Positions 34,104 through 43,499 are shown, counted from the first letter of the stretch. The stretch is 64,000 nucleotides of DNA from Streptomonospora sp. PA3 (GCF_009728995.1 NZ_VTZW01000019.1:535983-599982); one strand, 5' to 3'. Notes: a model not told the origin generated them from the sequence alone. A program made the numbers and translations.

Positions 34104-34739
34104 TCACATGGCCACGAGCATGGCGGCCATGGCCGCCGCCATCGCCGCCAGGGTCAGCGCCACCGACATCCGCGAGCGGCACGGCCCGGCGCCGGAGGTG
34201 TCGGGGGGCGCCGACAGCAGGGCGGGCCCGGGCCCACCGGCGCCGGCGGCCACCGGGCGGGCGAAGGCGGGCAGCCGGTCGAAGGCCCGCACGACCCAGC
34301 CGAAGACCGCCCAGGCGAAGTAGACGGCCAGCAGGTTGCCGATCCAGCCGGGGCGCACCGCGGGGTCCACCAGCATGTAGGTCATGGCGAGGCAGTCCAG
34401 CGCCGACATCGTCCAGATGGGGTTCAGCGCTCCCTCACGCGAGCGCAGCCCGACCGCGGCGGCGGCGGTCGCCGCCGCCAGCAGCGCGAACAGCCAGAGG
34501 CCGCCCTGGTGCAGGGGTTCGTAGCGCATGCGCGGCAGCAGGTACATGGCCGCCATGCCCGCCGCCATCACGCCGTGGCCCAGGTGCCACCACCGCCGCT
34601 GGCCGGGCATCTGAGCGCCGTGCCAGGTGTGCACGAGGGCGATCCCGGCGAGCACGAAGCCGCCGGCCAGGCGCAGCCACTCCGGCATGCCGGCCATGTG
34701 CACGGCGTGGTCCATGTGCGCGCCCGCAAGCACCGCCAC
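34104..34739 (-). CDS. DUF5134 membrane protein
   Basis: 211 aa. Five or six membrane helices with conserved His and Met residues in the first helices (HMDHAVHMAGMPEWL, LVHTWHGAQ, HLGHGVMAAGMAAMY). This matches the actinobacterial DUF5134 family. GTG 34739 was chosen for the GGAGGGAG upstream; a later ATG is possible. The His/Met pattern suggests copper contact, an inference only. Monocistronic. Confidence 0.78.
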   Translation of the reverse strand: MAVLAGAHMDHAVHMAGMPEWLRLAGGFVLAGIALVHTWHGAQMPGQRRWWHLGHGVMAAGMAAMYLLPRMRYEPLHQGGLWLFALLAAATAAAAVGLRSREGALNPIWTMSALDCLAMTYMLVDPAVRPGWIGNLLAVYFAWAVFGWVVRAFDRLPAFARPVAAGAGGPGPALLSAPPDTSGAGPCRSRMSVALTLAAMAAAMAAMLVAM

Positions 34740-34861
34740 CGCCCCGGCTCCCTCCGCTCGGCCGCCGGAAAGGGTGTACCCGCGCGCCGGGCACGCGACG
34801 TGTGGACGCGGTGACCGGATGCGGCCGCCGCGGGCGTGCGGCCCGCGGCGGCCGCTGGGGG

Positions 34862-36159
34862 TCAGTTGGCGGAGACGGCCGCGGTGTCCTGCGGGAGGGC
34901 CTCGGCGTGCTGCAGGATCAGGAAGTCGGCGACCAGGGCGACCACCCGCCCTTCGGCGTCGCGCCCGGCCCAGACCGGATAGGCGCCGTCGCCCCACCCC
35001 GTCTCAAAAGCGACCAGACTCGCGCCGGAGCCCGGATCCTGGAGACTGCGAGTGCGGCTCCCCGAGACGTACACGCCTTCCGTCGTCCCCCCGTAGTCGA
35101 CGAGCTCCGCCTCGAAGGCGTCGAAGTCCTCGAACCGCTCGGCGAAGTGGTCCTGCCCGGCCGCGTCCAGCAGGCACCCCATTGCGGCGTCGACTCCGAA
35201 TCCGAAGAACTGCCCGTCGCCCATCACGTCGGGCTCCTGACCGGGTTGCAGGGCGAGCTCCCACGTGGCGACAGGCGTGTCCGCGACCACGAGGGCCGCC
35301 GCCGCGACCCGGACGTGCTCGCTGTCGTCGCCGACCCGCACCGTGCACAGGCGGAATCCGTGTGTCCCGGGCGGGAGGGCGGCCGTGAAGGGCTGTTCGT
35401 CATCGAGTCCCAGCATGCTGGGGTCCATCGCGATGATGCGACCGCTGGGGGCGCAGAACTCCCCTCTGTCGTGCAGCTCCACCGTGTAGGTCGTCCCGTC
35501 CTTCGCGCAGAAGCGCCCTCCCGGCGTCAGGAACGCATCGGGGTGGCGCGGCCGCAGCGGGGCCGGGGGCGCCCAGGGCGCCTGCACCGGCGGACCCGGC
35601 TCCGCGGGCGGGGCGGCGTCGACGGTCTCGCTCGCCGCGATTCCGGTCTCGGCGGCCAGGTAGGCGGTCCAGTCGCCGAAGTCGGGGACGGGGATCCGCG
35701 CACCGCCGGAATCGTCGGTGTCCCAGGTCTGGAACGCGCCGCCGTTGTCGCCCGCCCGCTCGAAGGTCACGCGGTAGACACCGCTGCCGTCGGAGTCGTA
35801 CTCCCGTTCCATGCGGGCGATCCCGCGGTCGAACTCGGGCGTGGCGGCGTCCGGGTACTCCCAGGCGCGCATGTGGGACAGGTACAGCGCGGCCTCGTCG
35901 CGGACGAGGCGGTAGCGGCGGCAGGCGGTGCGGCGCGCTGCTCGTCGAACGTCCACACCGCCGCGTGGCGGTGCGCCCAGGCGATCTCCAGGAGGGCGAC
36001 GGGAGCGCCGCGGGCGCCGGTGAGCAGGACCGCGAACTGGTCGCCGCGCTCGGACCGCTCGCGGGCCGCCTCGCGCGGCATCGGCCCGACGGCCGAGCCG
36101 AGGGCGGCGTCCCAGCCCTCGCAGTATGCGGCGGTGAGCACGGAAGCGGACGGGGTCAT
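34862..36159 (-). pseudogene. DUF4241 protein gene with an apparent frameshift
   Basis: The N-terminus (MTPSASVLTAAYCEGWDAAL through AAVWTFDEQ) is read from ATG 36159, which has a good AGAAGGAG 7 nt upstream. The rest (RRTACRRYRLVRDEAALYLS to the stop at 34862, including GDGQFFGFGVDAAMGCLLDA, the DUF4241 mark) is in another frame. The switch falls near 35930-35945 in a CG-rich run and needs one extra base. Either a sequencing error or a recent inactivation; the long intact second part favours error or youth. Function of DUF4241 is unknown. Confidence 0.75.
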
Positions 36160-36322
36160 ACGGAGGCTCCTTCTGCTGGGGGGAACAGCGGAGGACCCTA
36201 TCCGCGGGCACCGACGGAACGGGCGCCGGGGGAACGGCCCGGACCTGCGGAAACGGACGGTGTCCGCGCGTATCCGCTCCGGCCCGGGCCGCCCCGGCGC
36301 CCGGTCCTCGTGCCGGGATCAC

Positions 36323-37339
36323 TCAGTGCACGTAGGGCCAGCCGGCGCTGTCCCAGCCGAGCCAGTTGATGCCCAGCAGCGCCGTGCCGTCATCCGCGTA
36401 ATAGTGGTAAGCGAGGATGTCGTTGTCGGTGTCGGCGAAGACGTCCTGGTGGCCGGGGCCGTGGATGCCGCCGTGGCCGGCCAGGATCTCGGTGCCGCCG
36501 CCCGAGGCCATCGGGTTCCCGGCGCGGTCGTAGTAGGGGCCGGTGATCTGGGAGGACCGGCCGACCATGATGCGGTAGGTGCTGTCGGCGCCCTGGCAGC
36601 ACGCGCCGAAGGAGACGAACAGGTAGTACCGGCCGCCGCGGCGGAAGATGGTCGGCGCCTCGATGGAGTCCCCGCCGCGTCCGGCGAGGGAGTGCCACGC
36701 GTCGCCGAGCCGCTTGCCCGTCGCCGGGTCGATGCGGATCATCTTGATGCCCGACCAGTAGGAGCCGAAGGCCAGCCACCAGCGGCCCTGTGCGTCCACG
36801 GCCAGGTGCGGGTCGATGGCGTTGAAGTCCTGCGAGGTCCACGACTCCACGACCACACCCTCGTTGGTCCAGGTGCCGGAGTCGCCGCTGGTGCTGGTCG
36901 CGAGGAAGATCGCCGACCGGTTCGAACCGAAGGTGGATGCCGAGTAGTACAGGTAGTACCGCCCGTTGAGGTACGACAGGTGCGGCGCCCACAGGTTGCG
37001 GTCGCCGCCGGTGTACTCGGTGGTCCACGGCGCGCCGCCGGGGAAGACCGTCCCGGCGTTGCTGAAGGCGGTGCGGTCGGCCGACGTCTTCAGGGCGATG
37101 TCGGGGGCGGTGTGGGCGACGAGGTAGCCGCCGCCGGGCCGCTTCACGAACGACGGGTCGTGCACGCGGATGTCGCCGGTCACGCGGCCGGGACCGGGGT
37201 AATCGGCGGCGGCCGCGGGCCGCGGCGCGGCCGCTCCCGCGGCGGCCGTCACCGCCGCAAGCGCTCCGGTCGCCGCGGCGGCACCGATCAGGCGCCGCCG
37301 CGACAGGCCGGCGGAGGGGGTCGAGGCGTGCTCGGTCAT
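36323..37339 (-). CDS. GH43 arabinan endo-1,5-alpha-L-arabinosidase, Tat-exported
   Basis: 338 aa. Twin-arginine signal SRRRLIGAAAATGALAAV (residues 13-30) with cleavage near AAAAD. Five-blade propeller with the GH43 triad: base Asp61 (RVHDPSF), pKa-modulating Asp176 (FNAIDPHL), acid Glu227 (DSIEAPTIF). It acts outside the cell on arabinan side chains of pectin. ATG 37339 follows GAGGAGC. The 20-bp palindrome at 37417-37436 is its probable LacI-type operator; no LacI gene is adjacent. Confidence 0.93.
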   Translation of the reverse strand: MTEHASTPSAGLSRRRLIGAAAATGALAAVTAAAGAAAPRPAAAADYPGPGRVTGDIRVHDPSFVKRPGGGYLVAHTAPDIALKTSADRTAFSNAGTVFPGGAPWTTEYTGGDRNLWAPHLSYLNGRYYLYYSASTFGSNRSAIFLATSTSGDSGTWTNEGVVVESWTSQDFNAIDPHLAVDAQGRWWLAFGSYWSGIKMIRIDPATGKRLGDAWHSLAGRGGDSIEAPTIFRRGGRYYLFVSFGACCQGADSTYRIMVGRSSQITGPYYDRAGNPMASGGGTEILAGHGGIHGPGHQDVFADTDNDILAYHYYADDGTALLGINWLGWDSAGWPYVH

Positions 37340-37953
37340 GGGGGGTGCTCCTCGGGCTCGTGGTTGGGGGACCGGCCCTGCCGGCGCTCGGGGACGGGGG
37401 TGTCCGGGCGAGCACCGAATGTTAGCGCTAACATTCCGCAGCGCAGTTGTTCCAGCGGAGTTCGGTGGGCATGGCGGCGGCTCCGCAGGGAGCCGGCGGC
37501 GCCGATGGCGGCGACCGCGCCGCGCGCGAACCGCCTCGGTCTCCGCGGTCCGCCGCCGCCTCTGCAGGCGGCCGAGCGGAACCGGGCGCATCGGGTAGGG
37601 GATGGACTGGACGGTCGTTGCGACGATCACGAACACGTTTCGTAATCGTTCAGGCATCGTAAAGTAGCGGTTTTACCGTCGTCAACCCTGCCCATCGCGG
37701 ATTCGGCGGCCCCTCCTCGGCGGGAGACCACCCCGGCGCCGCCGGTCCGGGGAGGCCGGCCGTCCCCCCTGCGGCAATCACCGGAATCCGCACCGGCTTT
37801 TCGGCGGGAACCCGGTGATAGGCGGCTGCGGTGTGCCTCGGCGAACCCCCGGCGACCGCAGGGCGAGCCGGGAGCCCGGCGCCGCCGCCGAGCGGATCAC
37901 GCGGCCGCTCGGCGGCGGGAGAGGCGCGGAGCAGCGTGCGCCGGGCCGCTCGG
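37340..37953. other. Gene-free interval (614 bp)
   Basis: Holds the GH43 operator and, near 37629-37643, a weak imperfect repeat ACGAA-N5-TTCGT in an AT-richer patch that may be a second regulatory site. No gene seen. Confidence 0.5.
37417..37436. promoter_or_regulatory. LacI-type operator of the arabinanase gene
   Basis: GAATGTTAGCGCTAACATTC is a perfect 20-bp palindrome, 78 bp before the GH43 start. Confidence 0.8.
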
Positions 37954-39438
37954 TCACGCCCCGCCCGCGGGCTCCTGGCTGCGGCGGGTCGAGGAGTCGC
38001 GGAACTCGGTGTAGGTGTAGGGGTTGTCGAGGATCTTCGTGGGCGGGATGTCGGGGTTCATGCCCTCGTTCCAGGCGTCGCCGAGCTGGTCGCGCAGGTA
38101 GTCGACCGTCCCTTCGGCGGCGCGGCGGGCAGCCGCCAGATCGGCGTCGACCAGGCGGTTCTCGTACTTGACGACCCGGCCGTCGACGACGACGGTGTGC
38201 ACGTCGGCGCGCTGGGCCTGGAAGGCGACGTGGCCGTAGGGGTTGAGTAGCGGGAACATCGCGGGCGAGGCGTCGTTCTTGATCAGCACGACGTCGGCCT
38301 TCTTGCCCGGCTCCAGGCTGCCCACCGCGCGGGACAGGCCCAGGGCGTGCGCGCCGCCGCGGGTCGCCCAGTCGACGACGTGCTCGGCGCGCAGGTGGCT
38401 GTGGGTCACCGTCTCGCTGCGCGAGTGGGCCTCCAGGTGTTCGCGGCAGCGGTCGGCGCCCAGGGTGGCACGCATCGCGCTGAACAGGTCGCCGCTCCAC
38501 CACACGCTGGTGTCCATGGACAGCGACACGGGGATGCCGTGCCGGCGCAGCCGCCAGGTGGGCGGGTAGCCCTGGCCGGCGCTCTGCTCGCTCTCGGTGG
38601 AGACCGAGACCGATCCCCCGGTGGCGGCGATGCGCTGGTAGGAGTCCTCCGACAGCGAGGCCGCGTGCACATAGACCGTGCCGGGCGTCATGAAGCCGTT
38701 CTCGTGCATGAGGCGGATGCCGGTGTCGCCGGTGGCGCCCCACACCCCGGCGTGCGTGGTGACCTCGACGCCCAGGTCGCGGGCGGTCTCGAAGGCGGGG
38801 CGCTCGGGGAAGGAGTCGTCGCCGGTGACGTCGAAGGCGAGCTGGAACCCGAGCATGTCGCCGCGCCGCCCGTGGATGCGCCGGTCGTAGAAGGAGCGGA
38901 ACTCCGGCGAGGCCGCCCACTCCCACGGGCCGGCGTGGATGTTGCCGTAGCCGAGGACGAAGCGGCCGGGCACGGCCTCCAGCGCGTCGAGGGCGGCATC
39001 GGCGTGGTCGGTGGTGACGAGCCCGTGCGACCAGTCGACGGTGGTGGTGACGCCGGCGTCCAGGGCCTCCCATGCGCCCAGCAGGTTGCCGGTGTGGATG
39101 TCCTCCGGGCGGAACCGGGAGCCCCATTCCAGGTAGTACCAGACGAAGTACTGCGACAGCGTCCAGTCGGCGCCGTAGCCGCGCATGACCGTCTGCCACA
39201 GATGGCGGTGGGTGTCGATCATGCCCGGCATCACGATCCCGCCCGAGGCGTCGATCTCGTGTGCGGACTCGGGGGCCTGCAGAGCAGGGCCGACCGCCTC
39301 GATCCGGTCCCCGGCCAGGAGCACGTCGGTTTCGGGGAGGGTCCTGCCGGTCCCGTCCATCACCAGGACGGTGCCGTTCCTGAAGACGATGGGCCGCCCC
39401 GGCTCGGGGGCCGGCCTGCGAGGGGTGTGGTCTGACAT
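37954..39438 (-). CDS. Amidohydrolase family protein (ATZ/TRZ-like deaminase or hydrolase)
   Basis: 494 aa. Metal-dependent TIM-barrel hydrolase: HRH metal pair at 77-79 in MIDTHRHLW, further His in TTHAGVWG, Asp in SMDTSVWW. Closest in style to the chlorohydrolase/deaminase group acting on aromatic or heterocyclic amines. Cytosolic. It is divergent from the CoA-transferase/dioxygenase cluster, with matching palindromes on both sides of the shared gap, suggesting it feeds or shares regulation with that pathway. Substrate unknown. Confidence 0.88.
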   Translation of the reverse strand: MSDHTPRRPAPEPGRPIVFRNGTVLVMDGTGRTLPETDVLLAGDRIEAVGPALQAPESAHEIDASGGIVMPGMIDTHRHLWQTVMRGYGADWTLSQYFVWYYLEWGSRFRPEDIHTGNLLGAWEALDAGVTTTVDWSHGLVTTDHADAALDALEAVPGRFVLGYGNIHAGPWEWAASPEFRSFYDRRIHGRRGDMLGFQLAFDVTGDDSFPERPAFETARDLGVEVTTHAGVWGATGDTGIRLMHENGFMTPGTVYVHAASLSEDSYQRIAATGGSVSVSTESEQSAGQGYPPTWRLRRHGIPVSLSMDTSVWWSGDLFSAMRATLGADRCREHLEAHSRSETVTHSHLRAEHVVDWATRGGAHALGLSRAVGSLEPGKKADVVLIKNDASPAMFPLLNPYGHVAFQAQRADVHTVVVDGRVVKYENRLVDADLAAARRAAEGTVDYLRDQLGDAWNEGMNPDIPPTKILDNPYTYTEFRDSSTRRSQEPAGGA

Positions 39439-39460
39439 GTGCGTACTCCCGTGCAGTTAG

Positions 39461-39474
39461 CGGACGATCGTCCG
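39461..39474. promoter_or_regulatory. Operator, amidohydrolase side
   Basis: CGGACGATCGTCCG is a perfect palindrome, arms CGGAC/GTCCG with 4-nt spacer, 23 bp before the amidohydrolase start. Confidence 0.7.
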
Positions 39475-39504
39475 TCAGGCGATCAGGACGTTCATTCAAG
39501 GGTG

Positions 39505-39522
39505 AAGTGACGCCCATCACTT
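39505..39522. promoter_or_regulatory. Inverted repeat at the amidohydrolase promoter
   Basis: AAGTGA-N6-TCACTT; it abuts a TTGACA on the minus strand (39527-39522), a candidate -35. Confidence 0.55.
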
Positions 39523-39634
39523 GTCAACGGCGGGTCGCCCAATCCACCGCCAACTGCGTCGACACCTGGGCTTCCGCTTGCTCCAGAGAGAAATCGGGTC
39601 TTGACACCCCGCATCTTCCACCCGACGCTGGAAA

Positions 39635-39648
39635 CGGACGTTAGTCCG
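39635..39648. promoter_or_regulatory. Operator, CoA-transferase side
   Basis: CGGAC-GTTA-GTCCG, the same arms and 4-nt spacer as 39461-39474, 29 bp before the CoA-transferase start. Confidence 0.7.
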
Positions 39649-39676
39649 AACAGTGGTCACTAGGAAGGTCGGCTTG

Positions 39677-40864
39677 ATGAAAGACCCCACGGGGGGCCCG
39701 CTGTCGGGCCTGCTGGTCGCGGACTTCTCCCGCATTCTCGCGGGGCCCTACGCGACGATGCTGCTCGCGGACCTGGGCGCGGAGGTGGTCAAGGTCGAGG
39801 CGCCCGCGGGCGACGACACGCGGACCTGGTCGCCGCCGACCCGCGGGGACCAGGCGACCTACTTTCTGTCGGTGAACCGGAACAAGCGGTCCATCGCCCT
39901 GGATCTGGCCGATCCCGCGGACCTGGAGACCGCGCGCGAACTCGCGCGGCGGGCCGACGTGGTGATCGAGAACTTCAAGCCGGGCGGCCTCGCGCGCTTC
40001 GGCCTGGACTACGAGACCGTGCGGTCGGCCAACCCCGGCGTCGTCTACGCCTCCATCTCCGGCTTCGGATCGGGCGAGGGCGCGGGCATCCCCGGCTACG
40101 ACCTGATGGTCCAGGCGATCTCGGGCCTGATGAGCCTGACCGGCGACGCCGACGGCCCGCCCTACCGCGCCGGGATCTCGGTCTTCGACGTGATCACCGG
40201 CCTGCACGCCTCGATCGGCGTCCTCTCGGCCCTCCACGAGCGCGCGGGATCGGGCGAGGGCCAGCACGTGGAGGTCAACCTGCTCTCCTCCGCACTGTCG
40301 GGCCTGGTCAACCAGTCGGGGGCCTACGCGGCCGGCGACACGGTCCCCTACCGCATGGGCAACGCCCACCCGAGCCTGTTCCCCTACGAGCCGCTGCCGG
40401 CGGCCGACGGCGACATCATCGTCATCGCCGGCAACGACCGCCAGTTCGCCCGCCTGTGCGAGGCGCTGGGCCGGCCCGACCTGGTCGGCGACCCCCGCTT
40501 CGCCCACAACCAGGACCGCACCGCCAACCGCGCGGAACTGCGCCCCCACCTCGTCGAGGCGCTGGGCACCCGCACCAAGGCGGAGTGGTTCGACATCCTC
40601 ATCGCGCACGGGGTGGCCTGCGCGCCGATCAACACCGTCGACGAGGGCGTGAAGTTCGCCGAGTCCCTGGGCCTGGAGCCCGTGGTGCGCGCCGGGAGCG
40701 GAGCCGACGCCGTTCCGGGCATCCGCAACCCCATCACCCTTTCGCGCAGCCGGACGCGCTACGACCATGCGCCGCCCCGGCTCGACGAGCACGCCGCGCA
40801 GATCCGCGCGTGGCTGGGCACCGACGGCGAGCAGAACCGCGACGAGGAGGGCGACCGTGGCTGA
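39677..40864 (+). CDS. Class III (CaiB/BaiF) CoA-transferase
   Basis: 395 aa. Family III CoA-transferase with the catalytic Asp142 in GIPGYDLMVQA and the N-terminal ADFSRILAGPYATMLLADLGAEVVKVE. It moves CoA between carboxylic acids. ATG 39677 follows AGGAAGG; an in-frame GTG at 39653 would overlap an operator region. It overlaps the citryl-CoA-lyase-like gene by 8 bp. In this cluster it most likely activates a tricarboxylic, citrate-like acid to its CoA ester for cleavage by the next enzyme. Confidence 0.93.
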   Translation: MKDPTGGPLSGLLVADFSRILAGPYATMLLADLGAEVVKVEAPAGDDTRTWSPPTRGDQATYFLSVNRNKRSIALDLADPADLETARELARRADVVIENFKPGGLARFGLDYETVRSANPGVVYASISGFGSGEGAGIPGYDLMVQAISGLMSLTGDADGPPYRAGISVFDVITGLHASIGVLSALHERAGSGEGQHVEVNLLSSALSGLVNQSGAYAAGDTVPYRMGNAHPSLFPYEPLPAADGDIIVIAGNDRQFARLCEALGRPDLVGDPRFAHNQDRTANRAELRPHLVEALGTRTKAEWFDILIAHGVACAPINTVDEGVKFAESLGLEPVVRAGSGADAVPGIRNPITLSRSRTRYDHAPPRLDEHAAQIRAWLGTDGEQNRDEEGDRG

Positions 40865-41744
40865 GAACACCGACCGCACCGGCACCGGCGCAGGCGGCAC
40901 CGAGTCCACCGGGGCCGGCGGGTCCGCCGACGGAGCCGGCCTGAGCTTCCCCACCTCGCTGGGCACCTCGACCGCCTCCACGATCTCGCTGCTGGGCCGC
41001 GACCTGGCCGGCGACCTGATGGGCGAGGTCGGCTTCGGCGAGCTGGTGCTGTGGATGGTGACCCAGCGGCGGCCCACGCCCGGCCGGGTGCGCCTGTTCG
41101 AGGCCTGCCTGGTGGCCCTGGCCGACCACGGCTTCACCCCCACCGCCATCGCCGCCCGCCTCACCTACCTCAGCGCGCCCGACTCCCTGCAGGGCGCCAT
41201 GGCCGCCGGACTGCTGGGCGGGGGTTCGCGCTTCCTCGGCGTCACCGAGGACACGGGCCGCTTCCTCGCCGGCGTCCTGGCGCAGCGGGAGGAGGCGCCG
41301 CGCACCGACGCCGGCTGGGACGAGTTGGCCCACGAGGTCGTCACCCGCGAGCGCGCCGCCAAGCGGATCATCCCCGGCCTGGGCCACCCCGTGCACAAGG
41401 AGGGCGACCCCCGCACCCCCGCCCTGCTGCGCATCGCCGAGGAGGAGGGCCTCAAGGGGCCGCACCTGCGCCTGTTCGAGGCCATCGGCCGCACCCACGA
41501 GCAGGTGCTGGGGCGCAGGCTGGTGCTCAACGGCGCGGGGGTGTGCGGGGCGGCGCTGGCAGATCTGGACCTGCCGCCCGACCTGCTGCGCGGGTTCGCC
41601 CTGCTGGCGCGGGCGGGCGGACTGCTGGGCCAGCTCGCCGAGGAGCGGCGGCGCCCCATGGCCATGGACACCTACCTGCTGATCGACCGCAACGCCACCT
41701 ACACCCCGCCCGAGGACGGAGACGCCGATGCCCTACGCGACTGA
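40857..41744 (+). CDS. Citryl-CoA lyase-like protein (citrate synthase family)
   Basis: 295 aa, shorter than citrate synthase (~370-430) and with the conserved GLGHPVHKEGDPRTPALL around the active-site His. This shape matches actinobacterial and proteobacterial proteins annotated citryl-CoA lyase, which cleave a citryl-CoA-type ester to acetyl-CoA and a 2-oxo acid. The first 28 residues are a disordered Gly/Thr/Ser tail. GTG 40857 follows GAGGAGG. Overlaps: 8 bp with the CoA-transferase, 17 bp with the dioxygenase. Confidence 0.85.
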   Translation: MAENTDRTGTGAGGTESTGAGGSADGAGLSFPTSLGTSTASTISLLGRDLAGDLMGEVGFGELVLWMVTQRRPTPGRVRLFEACLVALADHGFTPTAIAARLTYLSAPDSLQGAMAAGLLGGGSRFLGVTEDTGRFLAGVLAQREEAPRTDAGWDELAHEVVTRERAAKRIIPGLGHPVHKEGDPRTPALLRIAEEEGLKGPHLRLFEAIGRTHEQVLGRRLVLNGAGVCGAALADLDLPPDLLRGFALLARAGGLLGQLAEERRRPMAMDTYLLIDRNATYTPPEDGDADALRD

Positions 41745-42591
41745 AGACAACATCACCGACCTGGCGGTCGAGCGCTGGGCGACCGCGGAGTCCCCCAGGC
41801 TGGCCGAGCTGATGACGGCGCTGGTGCGCCACCTGCACGCATTCGCGCGCGAGGTCCACCTCACCGAGGACGAGTGGATGGCGGCGATGCGGTGGCTCAC
41901 CAGGACCGGGCAGATCAGCGACGAGAAGCGGGAGGAGTTCATCCTCGCCTCCGACGTGCTCGGGCTGAGCATGCTGGTGGTGCAGATGAACAACCGCTTC
42001 GGGGCCGGGGCCACCCCGGCCACGGTGCTCGGCCCCTTCTACATCGACGGCTCCCCCGCGGCCCCCTTCGGCGCGGACATGTCCGACGGCGCCGAGGGGA
42101 CGCCCCTGTTCGTGCACGGCACGGTCCGCGACGTCTCCGGCGAGCCGGTCGGCGGCGCCGTGCTGGACGTGTGGCAGGCCGACTCCGAGGGGGTCTACGA
42201 GGCCCAGCTGGGCGAGGTCGACGAGGCGCGGCTGCGGGCGAAGTACCGGACGCGCCCCGACGGCACCTACTGCCTGCGCAGCGTCGTACCGAAGGGCTAC
42301 ACCATCCCGATGGACGGGCCGGTGGGCGAGTTGATCGAGCACACCCGCATCAGCCACTTCCGGCCGGCCCACATCCACTTCCTCATCGATGAGCCCGGCT
42401 ACGAGAAGCTCATCACGCACATCTTCGAGGAGGGCGCCCAGTACCTGGACTCCGACGTGGTCTTCGGCACCAAGGAGGAGCTGATCGTGCCGTTCCGCCG
42501 CCACGAGTCGGGGACCGCTCCCGACGGCACGCGGTTCGACATCCCCTTCGTCACCGCCGAGTTCGACTTCGTCCTGCAGCCGGGGAAGTGA
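41728..42591 (+). CDS. Intradiol ring-cleavage dioxygenase (hydroxyquinol 1,2-dioxygenase-like)
   Basis: 287 aa. N-terminal helical linker domain (residues 1-95), then the catalytic domain LGPFYIDGSP. Fe(III) ligands by family alignment: Tyr157 (EGVYEAQ), Tyr191 (KGYTIP), His215 and His217 (RPAHIHF). Closest to hydroxyquinol/catechol 1,2-dioxygenases, which open an aromatic diol between the hydroxyls. No maleylacetate reductase is nearby, so the ring-opened product may be routed to the citrate-type enzymes encoded alongside rather than to 3-oxoadipate. Confidence 0.93.
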   Translation: MPYATEDNITDLAVERWATAESPRLAELMTALVRHLHAFAREVHLTEDEWMAAMRWLTRTGQISDEKREEFILASDVLGLSMLVVQMNNRFGAGATPATVLGPFYIDGSPAAPFGADMSDGAEGTPLFVHGTVRDVSGEPVGGAVLDVWQADSEGVYEAQLGEVDEARLRAKYRTRPDGTYCLRSVVPKGYTIPMDGPVGELIEHTRISHFRPAHIHFLIDEPGYEKLITHIFEEGAQYLDSDVVFGTKEELIVPFRRHESGTAPDGTRFDIPFVTAEFDFVLQPGK

Positions 42592-42597
42592 TCCGCC

Positions 42598-43104
42598 GTG
42601 GATACGGGTCTGCTGCTGCTGCGCCTGGCGCTGGCCGCCCTGCTGCTCGGCCACGCCGCCCAGAAGAGCCTGGGCTGGTTCCGGGGATCCGGGCTGGAGG
42701 GCACCGCGTCGATGTTCCACGCGCTGGGCTTCCGCCCGGCCAAGCCGATGGTGGTGCTGGCGTCGCTGTCGGAGACGGCGGGAGCGCTGCTGGTGCTGCT
42801 GGGCCTGGTGACGCCGTTCGGTGCGGCGATCGTGATCGGCACGATGGCGGTGGCGGCGTCGGCCAACGCCGACAAAGGGCTGTGGGCGCACCAGGGCGGC
42901 TACGAGGTGGCGCTCGTCTACGGACTGACGGCCGCGGCGCTGGCCTTCACCGGCCCCGGCGCCTACTCCGCCGACGCCCTGCTGGGGATGGCCGCTCCGC
43001 CCGGCTGGGCCGGGGTGGGCGCGGTCGTCCTGGGCCTGGCGGCGGCGGTGCCGGTGCTGCTGCGGCGCCGCTCGCTGCTGCGCCGCCCCGAGTCGGCGGC
43101 CTGA
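42598..43104 (+). CDS. DoxX family membrane protein
   Basis: 168 aa, GTG start. Four membrane helices; DoxX mark LLLLRLALAALLLGHAAQKSLGWF and AKPMVVLASLSETAGALLVLLGL. Only 6 bp after the dioxygenase stop, so part of the same transcript. DoxX proteins are membrane subunits of quinone-linked or thiol-redox systems and also occur beside aromatic dioxygenases; exact role unknown. Confidence 0.88.
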   Translation: MDTGLLLLRLALAALLLGHAAQKSLGWFRGSGLEGTASMFHALGFRPAKPMVVLASLSETAGALLVLLGLVTPFGAAIVIGTMAVAASANADKGLWAHQGGYEVALVYGLTAAALAFTGPGAYSADALLGMAAPPGWAGVGAVVLGLAAAVPVLLRRRSLLRRPESAA

Positions 43105-43499
43105 GTTGCGCCGCCGGGCCGGGGGCACGCTTCGGGAGCAGGGCGGCGGCCCCGCGGCACCGCTCCCCCGGCCCGCCGGCCCGGCATCGCCCCACCGCAG
43201 GCCGCACAGGCGGGCGCTACCCTGAACCGGTGGCCACCCGCAGGCGGGTGCGGCTCCATGCCCTGAACGGGTAGGCGGAGCGCGGAGTACAGGGCCGCGT
43301 CGAAGGCGCCCCGAAGGCCCGCGGAAAGCACCCGGGACCGGATGGGCGCGGCGCCGTCCGGACTGACGAGCGAGGGAGCGAGGCCCCGAGCGGGTGGGCG
43401 GGGCGCGGCGCCGTCTGGACCGACGAGCGACCGAGCGAGGAGGGAAGACGGCGCGTCGAAGCGCCCCGCACACCCGCGGAAAACACAGAAAGGTCGTGC
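43105..43499. other. Gene-free interval with direct repeats (395 bp)
   Basis: Two interleaved direct repeats: GGCGCGGCGCCGTC-GGAC-GACGAGCGA at 43345-43373 and 43402-43430 (27 of 29 identical), and CGCGTCGAAG-GCGCCCCG-CCGCGGAAA-CAC at 43297-43331 and 43452-43486. They lead directly to the IclR gene and may hold its binding sites. Confidence 0.6.
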
